Shown here in pieces: positions 21,907 through 27,553 of a DNA stretch of 27,553 nucleotides. The notes below the pieces were generated by a model. The model saw only the letters and a list, made by a program, of their open reading frames with translations, did no database searches and had not been told where the DNA came from. Each line of letters opens with the position of its first letter. Position 1 is the first letter of the stretch. The DNA comes from a virus, in IMG/VR virus record IMGVR_UViG_3300021956_000066, positions 1 through 27,553 of that record. One strand, given 5' to 3'. The position numbers and the translations under genes are program-made.

Positions 21907-22109
21907 AACGAATTTTAATTTTATGTTTTGGACTTATGTCTTGCGAAGAATTAGATATCGAGCCAATCGAAAAGAAAAAGACCGGATGCTATTGCAATGA
22001 TGGTACTTATATCAAATGGGATGAGAATTTTTTAAAACAAACCGGATGGACTACTGGAAATCCTTGCTGGGATAAAGGTGGCATAAAAGAATACACCTAT
22101 GGTTACTAA
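21903..22109 (+). CDS. Phage-encoded small lipoprotein with GCYCNDGTY motif
   Basis: 68 residues. MKRILILCFGLMSCEELDIE is a short lipoprotein signal peptide with lipobox LMSC, lipidated Cys14 and acidic residues after it. The mature part carries KTGCYCNDGTYIKW and NPCWDKGGIKEYTYG, resembling the C-C-DGT...G-C---GG pattern of DUF3761-type secreted domains of Bacteroidota. In the middle of an early region it cannot be a spanin part. Phage lipoproteins expressed early often block superinfection at the outer membrane, which is inference here. Confidence 0.7.
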   Translation: MKRILILCFGLMSCEELDIEPIEKKKTGCYCNDGTYIKWDENFLKQTGWTTGNPCWDKGGIKEYTYGY

Positions 22110-22317
22110 AAAGAACTACTTGCACGCAATTCATTGGATAGATGAGCAATTGACAAGACCAACAAGGGAAGTCAAGATTCCCGGCGAAATAATTCACGAT
22201 CTGCATTATTCATTAAAGGTAAATCGAAATCAGATATTAGAGGATCGAGGAAATTATAGTTACGCAGCATTTGTCAGAACTAAAAAAATAAAAGACTATT
22301 TAAATGAAATAAAATGA
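22099..22317 (+). CDS. Hypothetical protein, 72 residues
   Basis: Translates from MVTKKNYLHAIHWIDEQLTR, a basic, helical protein with YSLKVNRNQILEDRGNYSYA and a Lys-rich end. No recognised family. It overlaps the lipoprotein gene by 11 bases and the next gene by four bases (ATGATAG), so it is within the same translationally coupled run. Confidence 0.6.
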   Translation: MVTKKNYLHAIHWIDEQLTRPTREVKIPGEIIHDLHYSLKVNRNQILEDRGNYSYAAFVRTKKIKDYLNEIK

Positions 22318-22544
22318 TAGAGCAAGAAAATAAACCAATAAATATTACTCCAGAAAAAAGAGCTGAAGAATTAGCTGAATGGTTTTTAATGGATGCTAAT
22401 AATGATTATGAAAAAGCAAGAGCTTGTATTTATGCGGCTAAAGTCGCTTGGGAAATTCAACGAACACATAATTGGACAAGTTTTGAGGCAAATTTTTATT
22501 TGTCAGTTGAAAATATTTTAAAAAAGAAAGCAAAATCATTTTAA
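22314..22544 (+). CDS. Small helical protein, relative of the 16680 and 24234 proteins
   Basis: 76 residues. AEELAEWFLMDANNDYEKAR, then ACIYAAKVAWEIQ and NFYLSVENILKKK. F--DAN-D--KA--CIYAAK resembles FYVDANTDFNNSKICALILA of the 16680 gene, and the C-terminal Y--V--I--K matches YW-EV-KEI-KL. I take these as diverged members of one small phage family of unknown function. Locally AT-richer than the genes around it. Confidence 0.6.
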   Translation: MIEQENKPINITPEKRAEELAEWFLMDANNDYEKARACIYAAKVAWEIQRTHNWTSFEANFYLSVENILKKKAKSF

Positions 22545-22550
22545 AAAGCT

Positions 22551-22895
22551 ATGAAATTAAATGAAGAAGAAACAGTGATGATTTACTTGGGTTTATTAAA
22601 CTCATTAATTGATCACATTGAAGGCGATTTTAGACAATCGATATTCAACAAGCAATCATTAAAGAACAAATCAAATATGGTTTTGGATGAATTGCTAAAG
22701 ATTGAGCAACAACTTTACAAGAATAATCCGGATACAACTGTAAGTGATGATTACTTTAGTGCTGGTAAAAATATGCTAGAATTTTTTAAATTAGGTATTA
22801 AGATGACAAAATTAGAAGAAGAAAATGCGCAAAGTCTTAATAATGAATTGAATAGCTTATTAAATAAATATGAATTAGATTTGGAATTTAAATAA
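22551..22895 (+). CDS. Hypothetical helical protein, 114 residues
   Basis: Starts MKLNEEETVMIYLGLLNSLI; three to four helices with charged faces (KNKSNMVLDELLKIEQQLY, LGIKMTKLEEENAQSLNNEL). Possible coiled-coil at the C-terminus. No family recognised. It is the last gene before the tRNA-like RNA, and the -33 element of that RNA's promoter (TTG at 22881) lies in its final codons. Confidence 0.6.
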   Translation: MKLNEEETVMIYLGLLNSLIDHIEGDFRQSIFNKQSLKNKSNMVLDELLKIEQQLYKNNPDTTVSDDYFSAGKNMLEFFKLGIKMTKLEEENAQSLNNELNSLLNKYELDLEFK

Positions 22896-22909
22896 TTTTT
22901 ATACATTTG
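22881..22909 (+). promoter_or_regulatory. Bacteroidota promoter TTG-N18-TACATTTG for the tRNA-like RNA
   Basis: TTG at 22881-22883 and TACATTTG at 22902-22909 with an 18-base spacer match the TTG/TAnnTTTG consensus. The expected start is about 4-7 bases after the -7 box, at or next to base 22913 where the acceptor stem begins, so the RNA would need little or no 5' trimming. Confidence 0.8.
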
Positions 22910-22912
22910 TAT

Positions 22913-23067
22913 AGTCAGGTGGCGGAATGGTAGACGCTTCTTAATATTGATAATTTAGTCCGTGTTATCATATTATTTAAAAGGGAAAAGCAAAAATAAA
23001 TAGAATGCATTCTATTGTTAATAGCGAACGGCAAATGCCCTTATAGGTTCGAATCCTGTCCTGACTA
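22913..23067 (+). tRNA. tRNA-Leu-like gene with a ~74-nt insertion at the anticodon arm
   Basis: Acceptor arms AGTCAGG (22913-22919) and CCTGACT (23060-23066) pair at all seven positions, with A23067 as discriminator and no encoded CCA. The D arm is GCG-GAATGGTAGA-CGC (22922-22937), of the Leu kind. The T arm is ATAGG-TTCGAAT-CCTGT (23043-23059). A short long-variable-arm stem GGC-AAAT-GCC lies at 23030-23039. Between D and T arms are 105 nt instead of about 32. Removing 22943-23016 leaves an 80-nt tRNA-Leu with loop GTTAATA (UAA) but a weak anticodon stem TTCTT/GCGAA. Alternatively the local TTGTTAA loop at 23015-23021 would read as GUU. The surplus is a bulged 11-bp hairpin and an 18-nt palindrome. 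Functional, spliced or decoy RNA cannot be settled by eye. Confidence 0.7.
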
Positions 23068-23081
23068 CTAAAATTTGTAAT

Positions 23082-23336
23082 ATGTTTTATAATCCGTTTG
23101 AAGAATTATCAAGAGAATTACAAAAAACTAATATGAAAGAGCAAGTCAATCATCCCGAACATTATTCATCCAATGGAATTGAGGCCATTGATGTCATTGA
23201 TGCCTATAAATTGAATTTTAATCTTGGGAATGCAATTAAGTATATCTTAAGAGCAGAAAAAAAAGGGAATAAGAAAATTGATTTAGAAAAATCTGTTTGG
23301 TATTTAAATCGAGAAATAGATAAATTTCATGGATGA
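23082..23336 (+). CDS. DUF3310 family phage protein
   Basis: 84 residues carrying the family core VNHPEHYSSNGIEAIDVIDA, then NLGNAIKYILRAEKKGNKKI and DLEKSVWYLNREID. DUF3310 proteins are common in phages, sometimes annotated as nucleotide kinases, but I know of no firm biochemical proof. The N-terminal 18 residues (MFYNPFEELSRELQKTN) precede a second ATG (MKEQVNHPEHY), which is an alternative start. It is the first gene after the tRNA-like RNA. Confidence 0.85.
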   Translation: MFYNPFEELSRELQKTNMKEQVNHPEHYSSNGIEAIDVIDAYKLNFNLGNAIKYILRAEKKGNKKIDLEKSVWYLNREIDKFHG

Positions 23337-23427
23337 ATTAGTAATTGAGGGAATCATTGTAGGTGGCTTGGAATTAGCATACATTTTATTAATGATTTTC
23401 GCAATCTATTCACAACGAAAAGAATGA
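23329..23427 (+). CDS. 32-residue single-span membrane protein
   Basis: MDELVIEGIIVGGLELAYIL then LMIFAIYSQRKE: one hydrophobic helix with acidic N-terminus and basic C-terminus, an N-out/C-in signal by the positive-inside rule. The start overlaps the DUF3310 stop by 8 bases and the stop overlaps the next start (ATGATGG). Tiny but with coupling on both sides. Confidence 0.55.
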   Translation: MDELVIEGIIVGGLELAYILLMIFAIYSQRKE

Positions 23428-23894
23428 TGGTAAGTATTGACCATTTAATTGATAAGCATAAGCATTGGATAGCGGTTGTAAAACGCTTCGGAGAAATTGC
23501 CTACGCTGAGGACATCGTTCAAGAGGCTTATATTAAGATTATCAATTCAAATAAGGATGCCAACTTTGCTTACTTTTATTTTACACTAAGGTCATTAACA
23601 ATGAACCTTCATAATAAGAAGGTAATCAAGGTAGAAATCACAAAAGACATTGAACATCTATTATTTGATTCACAAGAAGATGACATTGTTTTGGAACTTG
23701 CCCAACCATTTATAGACTACATTCAAACGTGGGAAGACTACGAAAGGATGCTATTTATGGTTTATGTTAATAAGGGAGTTAGTATGCGAAAGATGTCAAG
23801 AGAATCAGGCATAAGTTTTACAAGCATTTATAATACAATTAAAAACTGCAAAAAGAAATTAATAACATGGCAAAAAGAAAACCACAAGGATTAG
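23424..23894 (+). CDS. Sigma-70/ECF-like transcription regulator
   Basis: 156 residues. Residues ~5-60 resemble sigma region 2, including AYAEDIVQEAYIKIINS (the D-VQEA---- helix). The C-terminal part has a region-4-like helix-turn-helix, NKGVSMRKMSRESGISFTSI followed by YNTIKNCKKKLI. This layout is that of short ECF sigma factors or phage sigma-like regulators. It would redirect host RNA polymerase to phage promoters; TAnnTTTG promoters are read by the host primary sigma, so a different late promoter set would be expected. Located before the terminase block, fitting a late-gene switch, which is inference. Confidence 0.7.
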   Translation: MMVSIDHLIDKHKHWIAVVKRFGEIAYAEDIVQEAYIKIINSNKDANFAYFYFTLRSLTMNLHNKKVIKVEITKDIEHLLFDSQEDDIVLELAQPFIDYIQTWEDYERMLFMVYVNKGVSMRKMSRESGISFTSIYNTIKNCKKKLITWQKENHKD

Positions 23895-24244
23895 GCGATA
23901 CCATTGAGCAATTTACGGAAGCAACTGGTATTAAAGCTGGAGTTGAAAAGTTAGCACAAGCAATTGGATGGGATTGCGGTTGCGATGCACGAAAGGAAAA
24001 ACTAAATCAAATGTTTCCTTACAAGAAAATAAATTGCTTAACGGAAGAAGATTACGAGTATCTTCAAGGTTGGTTTAGCATGGATCGTTATCAAGTTTCT
24101 ATCTTGGAACAAAGAAGACTTTCGGAGGTTTATTATAATGTGTTTAATATTCAGTTAGAGCAGACAAGTTGCGATTCTTGCTGGAGAGATTACATCGGTC
24201 AAATCCGTAAAGTTTATCTTGAATATAAAGAGAATGGACAATAA
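23867..24244 (+). CDS. Conserved Flavobacteriia-type phage protein (GLGDTIEQFTEATGI)
   Basis: 125 residues with GLGDTIEQFTEATGIKAGVE and DCGCDARKEKLNQMFPYKK, then CLTEEDYEYLQGWF and a late C-DSC motif (TSCDSCWRDY). Cys in DCGC and CDSC could form a metal site. I recognise the opening from proteins of Bacteroidota phages near terminase genes; function unknown. It overlaps the sigma-like gene by 28 bases. Confidence 0.7.
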   Translation: MAKRKPQGLGDTIEQFTEATGIKAGVEKLAQAIGWDCGCDARKEKLNQMFPYKKINCLTEEDYEYLQGWFSMDRYQVSILEQRRLSEVYYNVFNIQLEQTSCDSCWRDYIGQIRKVYLEYKENGQ

Positions 24245-24422
24245 GAAGCCTGATGAAATGGCAAAGTATATTTTTAATAATTGCATTTACTTTTGTGGAT
24301 CAAAACTATTTGCGAAAGAATGTACTTTATATATTATCTCAATAATTTCAAGATTGAAGTTGAAAATAGATGATGAAATATATTGGAAGTTAGTGCAAGA
24401 AGAAGTTTATAAAATCAATTGA
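24234..24422 (+). CDS. Third member of the small YW-EV helical family
   Basis: 62 residues from ATG 24234 (MDNKKPDEMAKYIFNNCIYF); the longer frame from 24219 is a shadow of the gene before. The pattern AKECTLYIISIISRL followed by DEIYWKLVQEEVYKI parallels the 16680 protein (ICALILANEII...YWHEVRKEIEKL). Helical and unassigned. A stop one base before the next start (TGATATG). Confidence 0.6.
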   Translation: MDNKKPDEMAKYIFNNCIYFCGSKLFAKECTLYIISIISRLKLKIDDEIYWKLVQEEVYKIN

Positions 24423-24423
24423 T

Positions 24424-25164
24424 ATGCCAGTTATAAAATGCGGAAACGGAAAATGGAGAGTAGGACAAGGACAATGTATCTATGACACAAAAGAGAAAGC
24501 AACCGAAGTCTATCAAGCCATCATTGCACAAGGCAAGTATGCACAAGAAGGCAATAAAGTTTCTTTTGACTTTGATGATACGCTTTCCACTGCAAGAGGT
24601 CAGGCATTGGCTAAAAGACTAATAGCAGAAGGCAAAGATGTTCACATCATTACACGAAGGCAAGAATCTGCCTCCGCAGAAGTTTACAAGGTTGCTAAAG
24701 AATTAGGCATTCCTCGTTCTAAAGTTCATTTCACTAATGGTAAGATGAAATGGGAAACCATTAAACGATTGGGTATTGATGTGCATTACGATAACAATCA
24801 AGATGAGATAAGTTTGATTGATAAGAATACGCAAGCGGTTCCGGTTAAGTTTGCCGCAGAAGATAGTTTTAACGATTATCCACAAGCTGCAAGCGATAAC
24901 GCTAAACGAGCTTTGAAATGGGCAGATGAAAATGGTTGGGGAAGTTGTGGCACACCAGTAGGCAAGATCAGAGCAAATCAATTAGCAAAGAGAGAATCCA
25001 TTTCAAGAGATACGATAGCAAGAATGGCATCATTCAAAAGACATCAACAAAATAAAGATGTACCTTACAAAGAAGGATGCGGAGGCTTGATGTGGGATGC
25101 TTGGGGTGGAACAGAAGGAATCGAGTGGGCAATAAGGAAATTAGAGCAAATAGATAAATTATAA
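24424..25164 (+). CDS. Three-part fusion: phage N-domain, HAD-type phosphatase, phage C-domain
   Basis: 246 residues. Residues 1-36 (MPVIKCGNGKWRVGQGQCIY, DTKEKATEVYQAI) are a small domain known to me from phage head proteins. Residues 45-130 form a HAD-like phosphatase: VSFDFDDTLS (nucleophile D49, D51), HIITRRQE (T77) and HYDNNQDE (D123, D127). From about 150, YPQAASDNAKRALKWADENG, ANQLAKRESISRDTIARM and GCGGLMWDAWGGTEGIEWAI match a domain often found at the C-terminus of phage head-maturation proteins. An enzyme between two head-associated domains is unusual. Possible targets are a nucleic-acid end or nucleotide phosphate. Confidence 0.75.
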   Translation: MPVIKCGNGKWRVGQGQCIYDTKEKATEVYQAIIAQGKYAQEGNKVSFDFDDTLSTARGQALAKRLIAEGKDVHIITRRQESASAEVYKVAKELGIPRSKVHFTNGKMKWETIKRLGIDVHYDNNQDEISLIDKNTQAVPVKFAAEDSFNDYPQAASDNAKRALKWADENGWGSCGTPVGKIRANQLAKRESISRDTIARMASFKRHQQNKDVPYKEGCGGLMWDAWGGTEGIEWAIRKLEQIDKL

Positions 25165-25295
25165 TGGATCATTTTATAAAATATTTTTTATTAGGTTTAT
25201 TTACATTAGTAGCATCTACATTTATAATAATGACTACAATTGTAACTTTGAAATTTATGTATGTATTTTTTAAAGATATTTGGGATGATATGTAA
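25164..25295 (+). CDS. 43-residue membrane protein
   Basis: Begins MDHFIKYFLLGLFTLVASTF and continues IIMTTIVTLKFMYVFFKDI, one long or two short hydrophobic spans with almost no soluble part. Its ATG overlaps the TAA of the HAD fusion by one base. High A/T content and a strong hydrophobic profile. Function unknown. Confidence 0.55.
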   Translation: MDHFIKYFLLGLFTLVASTFIIMTTIVTLKFMYVFFKDIWDDM

Positions 25296-25449
25296 AATTA
25301 TAGGGCATAATTATCAAACAAATTTTGGATGGATGCCATCTAAAATGAAATGTAAACGATGTGGTAAAAAATGGAAATCAATTTTAAATCCAGATTATAA
25401 TGGTAATCCATTACAAAGTGATATTTATATTTGGATAGAAGATAAATAA
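25285..25449 (+). CDS. DUF1660-like small zinc protein
   Basis: 54 residues from ATG 25285 (MICKIIGHNYQTNFGWMPSK); an ATG at 25261 would lie deeper in the upstream gene. The Cys-His pair ICKIIGHNY and the knuckle MKCKRCGKKW give a compact zinc site, the pattern of DUF1660 prophage proteins. The tail NPDYNGNPLQSDIYIWIED is acidic and aromatic. Function unknown. Confidence 0.65.
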   Translation: MICKIIGHNYQTNFGWMPSKMKCKRCGKKWKSILNPDYNGNPLQSDIYIWIEDK

Positions 25450-25483
25450 ATACATAAAAATTAATTGGTTAATTTGTATTAAT

Positions 25484-25765
25484 ATGGACAAGCGAAAGAA
25501 TAACGGAGGACATAGTACCAAACCAGTTAGAGAAACAGATTTGCGTTTAGCTTCAAAGACTGATTTGCAAGCTATTCATGAGAAATTAGAGCCATTTACT
25601 GAAGAAGCAATTAAAAAACACGCTGATGCAATTAAATTAGGCGAGAAATGGGCTATTGAATTGTTCTATAAGTATCGGTATGGTATGCCTAAGCAAGTCA
25701 TCGACCAAAATAATACGCATACAATTAACGACTTTGACATAAAAGACATCGTAAAATTCGAGTGA
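25484..25765 (+). CDS. Small terminase subunit-like protein
   Basis: 93 residues, helical: TDLRLASKTDLQAIHEKLEP, EEAIKKHADAIKLGEKWAIE and YKYRYGMPKQVIDQ, followed by an acidic tail. GEKWAIE--YKYR-G-PKQ is what I associate with small terminase partners of Bacteroidota phages. It ends four bases into the large terminase (GTGA), as terS/terL pairs often do. It would recognise pac or cos DNA and present it to TerL. The 34-base gap before it has only a weak promoter-like TTAATTTG. Confidence 0.7.
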   Translation: MDKRKNNGGHSTKPVRETDLRLASKTDLQAIHEKLEPFTEEAIKKHADAIKLGEKWAIELFYKYRYGMPKQVIDQNNTHTINDFDIKDIVKFE

Positions 25766-26967
25766 TTAAGTTGAACAAAAAGTATATTCCATTATTTGAA
25801 AGTGATTCAAGGTACTTTGTAATAACTGGAGGACGTGGATCAGGAAAATCGTATGCCTTAAACTCATTTCTTTTGCTTTTAACGTACGAAGTTGGTCACG
25901 TTATATTATTCACTCGTTACACATTAATCTCTGCTCATATCTCAATCATTCCAGAGTTCACGGATAAGATTGAAACGGCTGGACTTTCTGATGATTTCTA
26001 TATTACAAAAGATGAAATCATAAACACGAGAACAAATTCCAAAATTATCTTTAAGGGGATAAAGACATCGAGTGGAACGCAAACGGCAAACCTTAAATCA
26101 TTGGCTGGAGTTACGACTTTCGTACTTGATGAGGCTGAAGAATTAGTAGACGAAGAAGTATTTGACAAGATTGATTTATCAGTCAGACATAACACAAAGC
26201 AAAATAGGGTTATTCTTATTTTGAATCCAGTAACTAAAGAACATTTTATTTATCGAAGATTCTTTGAGGCTAAAGGAGTTGAATCGGGCAAGTCATTGAC
26301 AAAAGACAATTCGACTTACATTCACACGACCTATCTTGACAATAAAAAGAATTTATCAGATTCGTTCATTCAGCAAGTCGAGTATTTACAAGAAACAAAT
26401 CCTAAAAAATATCAGCACGCAATACTTGGCGGATGGCTTGACAAAGCGGAAGGAGTTGTCTTTACTAATTGGCAGTTCGGAACGTTTAATCCTAATGGAT
26501 TACAAACATCATTCGGAATGGACTTTGGATTCTCAATCGATCCGGATGCGTTGACAGAAGTGGCAATTGATAAGACCAAGAAGATAATCTACATTAAAGA
26601 GGTCATTTATGAACGTGGATTAAAGACGCACGTTTTGGCTCAGTTAATGAAGGATAAAGTTGGTGGCGGTTTAATCATTGCCGATTCAGCAGAGCCAAGA
26701 TTAATCGATGACTTACGTTATCAAGGGATAAACATTCAGCCAGTAAAGAAAGGAACGATTGAATCAGGCATTGTAAGGATGCAAGACTACCAAATCATTC
26801 TTGATCCACAATCAAACAATTTAGCAAAGGAGTTTAATAATTATTGCTACTTAAATAAGGCAAGCAAGCTATACATTGATGACTGGAATCACGGAATTGA
26901 TTCGGCACGTTATAACATCATTTACCATTTAGATAATCCAAATCAGGGCAATTACCATATTTATTAA
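25762..26967 (+). CDS. Large terminase subunit (TerL)
   Basis: 401 residues with GTG start overlapping the small terminase stop. ATPase: Walker A TGGRGSGKS (residues 22-30), Walker B TTFVLDEAEEL (D123, E124), and ILILNPV as the coupling motif (152-158). RNaseH-like nuclease: FGMDFGFSID (D254), LIIADSAEP (D308) and WNHGIDSARY (D380), giving the usual acidic triad. TerL drives DNA into the head through the portal and cuts concatemers. It is on the short side of the family. Followed by 31 A/T-rich bases before the next gene. Confidence 0.93.
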   Translation: MIKLNKKYIPLFESDSRYFVITGGRGSGKSYALNSFLLLLTYEVGHVILFTRYTLISAHISIIPEFTDKIETAGLSDDFYITKDEIINTRTNSKIIFKGIKTSSGTQTANLKSLAGVTTFVLDEAEELVDEEVFDKIDLSVRHNTKQNRVILILNPVTKEHFIYRRFFEAKGVESGKSLTKDNSTYIHTTYLDNKKNLSDSFIQQVEYLQETNPKKYQHAILGGWLDKAEGVVFTNWQFGTFNPNGLQTSFGMDFGFSIDPDALTEVAIDKTKKIIYIKEVIYERGLKTHVLAQLMKDKVGGGLIIADSAEPRLIDDLRYQGINIQPVKKGTIESGIVRMQDYQIILDPQSNNLAKEFNNYCYLNKASKLYIDDWNHGIDSARYNIIYHLDNPNQGNYHIY

Positions 26968-26998
26968 GACAGAATATTAACAAAATTGTTTATACACT

Positions 26999-27553
26999 AT
27001 GAAGGTAAAGATTTCAATCCCAACCGATTTAAGCGAAATAAAGCTACATCAATATCAGAAGTTCCTGAAGATAGTAGGCGAGAATGAGGAAAGCGATTTT
27101 TTAAACCACAAGATGATACAAATCTTTTGTGGAATTGATATGAATATCGTTGGGCAGATGAGGCAAAAAGATGTCGAAGATGCTACGAATATAATTGGCG
27201 GATTGTTTAAGCAATTGCCATCGCTAACAACAAAGTTTGAAATGGATGGAAAGACCTTCGGGTTTATTCCTAACTTGGATGAGATGTCAAGCGGTGAGTA
27301 TATGGACTTGGATAATTACATCACAAATTGGGAGGAGATGCACAGAGCAATGGCGGTGCTTTATAGACCAATTAAACAAACGTTAGGACAAAAATACTTG
27401 ATTGAAGATTACGAAGGAAGTGAAAAGTATTGTGAACTGATGAAAGATGCACCATTAAACGTAACGCTTGGGGCGGTGGTTTTTTTTTGGCATTTAGGGA
27501 AAGAATTATTGAAAAGTACGATGGATTATTTAGTGGAGAATCCGCAGATGGAT
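26999..27553 (+). CDS. Conserved tail/virion assembly protein (3' end cut by window)
   Basis: Open to the window edge: at least 185 residues from MKVKISIPTDLSEIKLHQYQ. The family I recognise from Bacteroidota phages has this opening, then MIQIFCGIDM, FGFIPNLDEMSSGEYMDLDN, WEEMHRAMAVLYRPI and a C-terminal LNVTLGAVVFFWHLGKELL, all present here in order. These proteins usually lie shortly upstream of tape-measure genes and may be tail assembly chaperones, which is inference. No RBS beyond an A/T-rich leader. Confidence 0.8.
   Translation, partial: MKVKISIPTDLSEIKLHQYQKFLKIVGENEESDFLNHKMIQIFCGIDMNIVGQMRQKDVEDATNIIGGLFKQLPSLTTKFEMDGKTFGFIPNLDEMSSGEYMDLDNYITNWEEMHRAMAVLYRPIKQTLGQKYLIEDYEGSEKYCELMKDAPLNVTLGAVVFFWHLGKELLKSTMDYLVENPQMD

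Noticed and set aside
22938-23042. Group I intron in the tRNA-Leu anticodon loop, as in cyanobacteria
   Set aside because: The surplus is only about 74 nt. A group I core (P3-P9) cannot fit, and the S-like TAGTCC and R-like ACGGC fragments are in the wrong order.
22913-23067. tmRNA
   Set aside because: It is too short, has a proper D stem, and the small frame starting GCA near 22990 lacks the hydrophobic ALAA-type ending.
25442-25483. Promoter ahead of the terminase genes
   Set aside because: TTAATTTG deviates from TAnnTTTG at the key second base and has no well-placed TTG partner, so it is too weak to call.
1-27553. Lysogeny module (integrase, repressor, att site)
   Set aside because: No tyrosine or serine recombinase motifs, no Cro/CI-like HTH pair and no divergent promoter region were found. 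The tRNA-like gene alone is not evidence of an attachment site.

Overview
The window is one continuous stretch of a tailed-phage genome (Caudoviricetes, most likely a siphovirus) infecting a member of the Bacteroidota, probably a Flavobacteriia-like host. This rests on three things. The structural proteins are of types I know from Bacteroidota phages: IGWG-repeat protein, portal with a CHHFW-type tail domain, XkdF-like protease, FARTGDTATRV-type fibre. Two promoters have the Bacteroidota TTG-N18/19-TAnnTTTG form. The DNA is strongly AT-rich, with A-rich rather than Shine-Dalgarno leaders. Every credible gene is on the + strand. I see no integrase, repressor or excisionase, so nothing here indicates lysogeny.

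Layout. 2-5033: end of a tail protein, a large fibre/hydrolase-like protein and a short tape-measure-like protein. 5074-10801: head module (XkdF-like protease, Cys-rich small protein, scaffold, major capsid protein, putative tail-tube-like protein, portal with an extra C-terminal domain, connector), with two clear intrinsic terminators. 10867-12863: accessory virion and fibre proteins. 12863-14155: compact lysis cassette (two holin-like membrane proteins, an M15 peptidase endolysin and a one-piece lipoprotein/TM spanin). 14155-15150: metallophosphoesterase, then a terminator.

15190-15395 is a control region: terminator, an ACGTAC palindrome with a third half-site, and a TAnnTTTG promoter. It starts the early/middle region 15396-25449, a dense run of small overlapping genes. 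These include an ERF annealing protein with an adjacent SSB-like protein, a replication pair (Lin1244/Lin1753-like plus a partner), a nucleotide-metabolism cassette (DUF6378, a T4 gp42-like dCMP hydroxymethylase, a MazG-like pyrophosphohydrolase), a VRR-NUC nuclease, a phage lipoprotein, a DUF3310 protein, a sigma-like regulator and a three-part HAD fusion. 25484 to the end holds small and large terminase and the start of the next virion module. The tail genes at the window start and the terminase at its end presumably join across the unsequenced remainder of the genome.

Two non-coding loci stand out. At 22913-23067, directly behind its own promoter, lies a tRNA-Leu-like gene with canonical acceptor, D and T arms but about 74 extra nucleotides, arranged as two hairpins, around the anticodon arm. 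At 17405-17493, also behind its own promoter, lies a short RNA whose terminator loop is complementary to an upstream segment, predicting an H-type pseudoknot. The gp42-like enzyme beside a MazG-like enzyme suggests that the phage may alter its cytosines. All functional statements come from reading motifs by eye; no database search was run.
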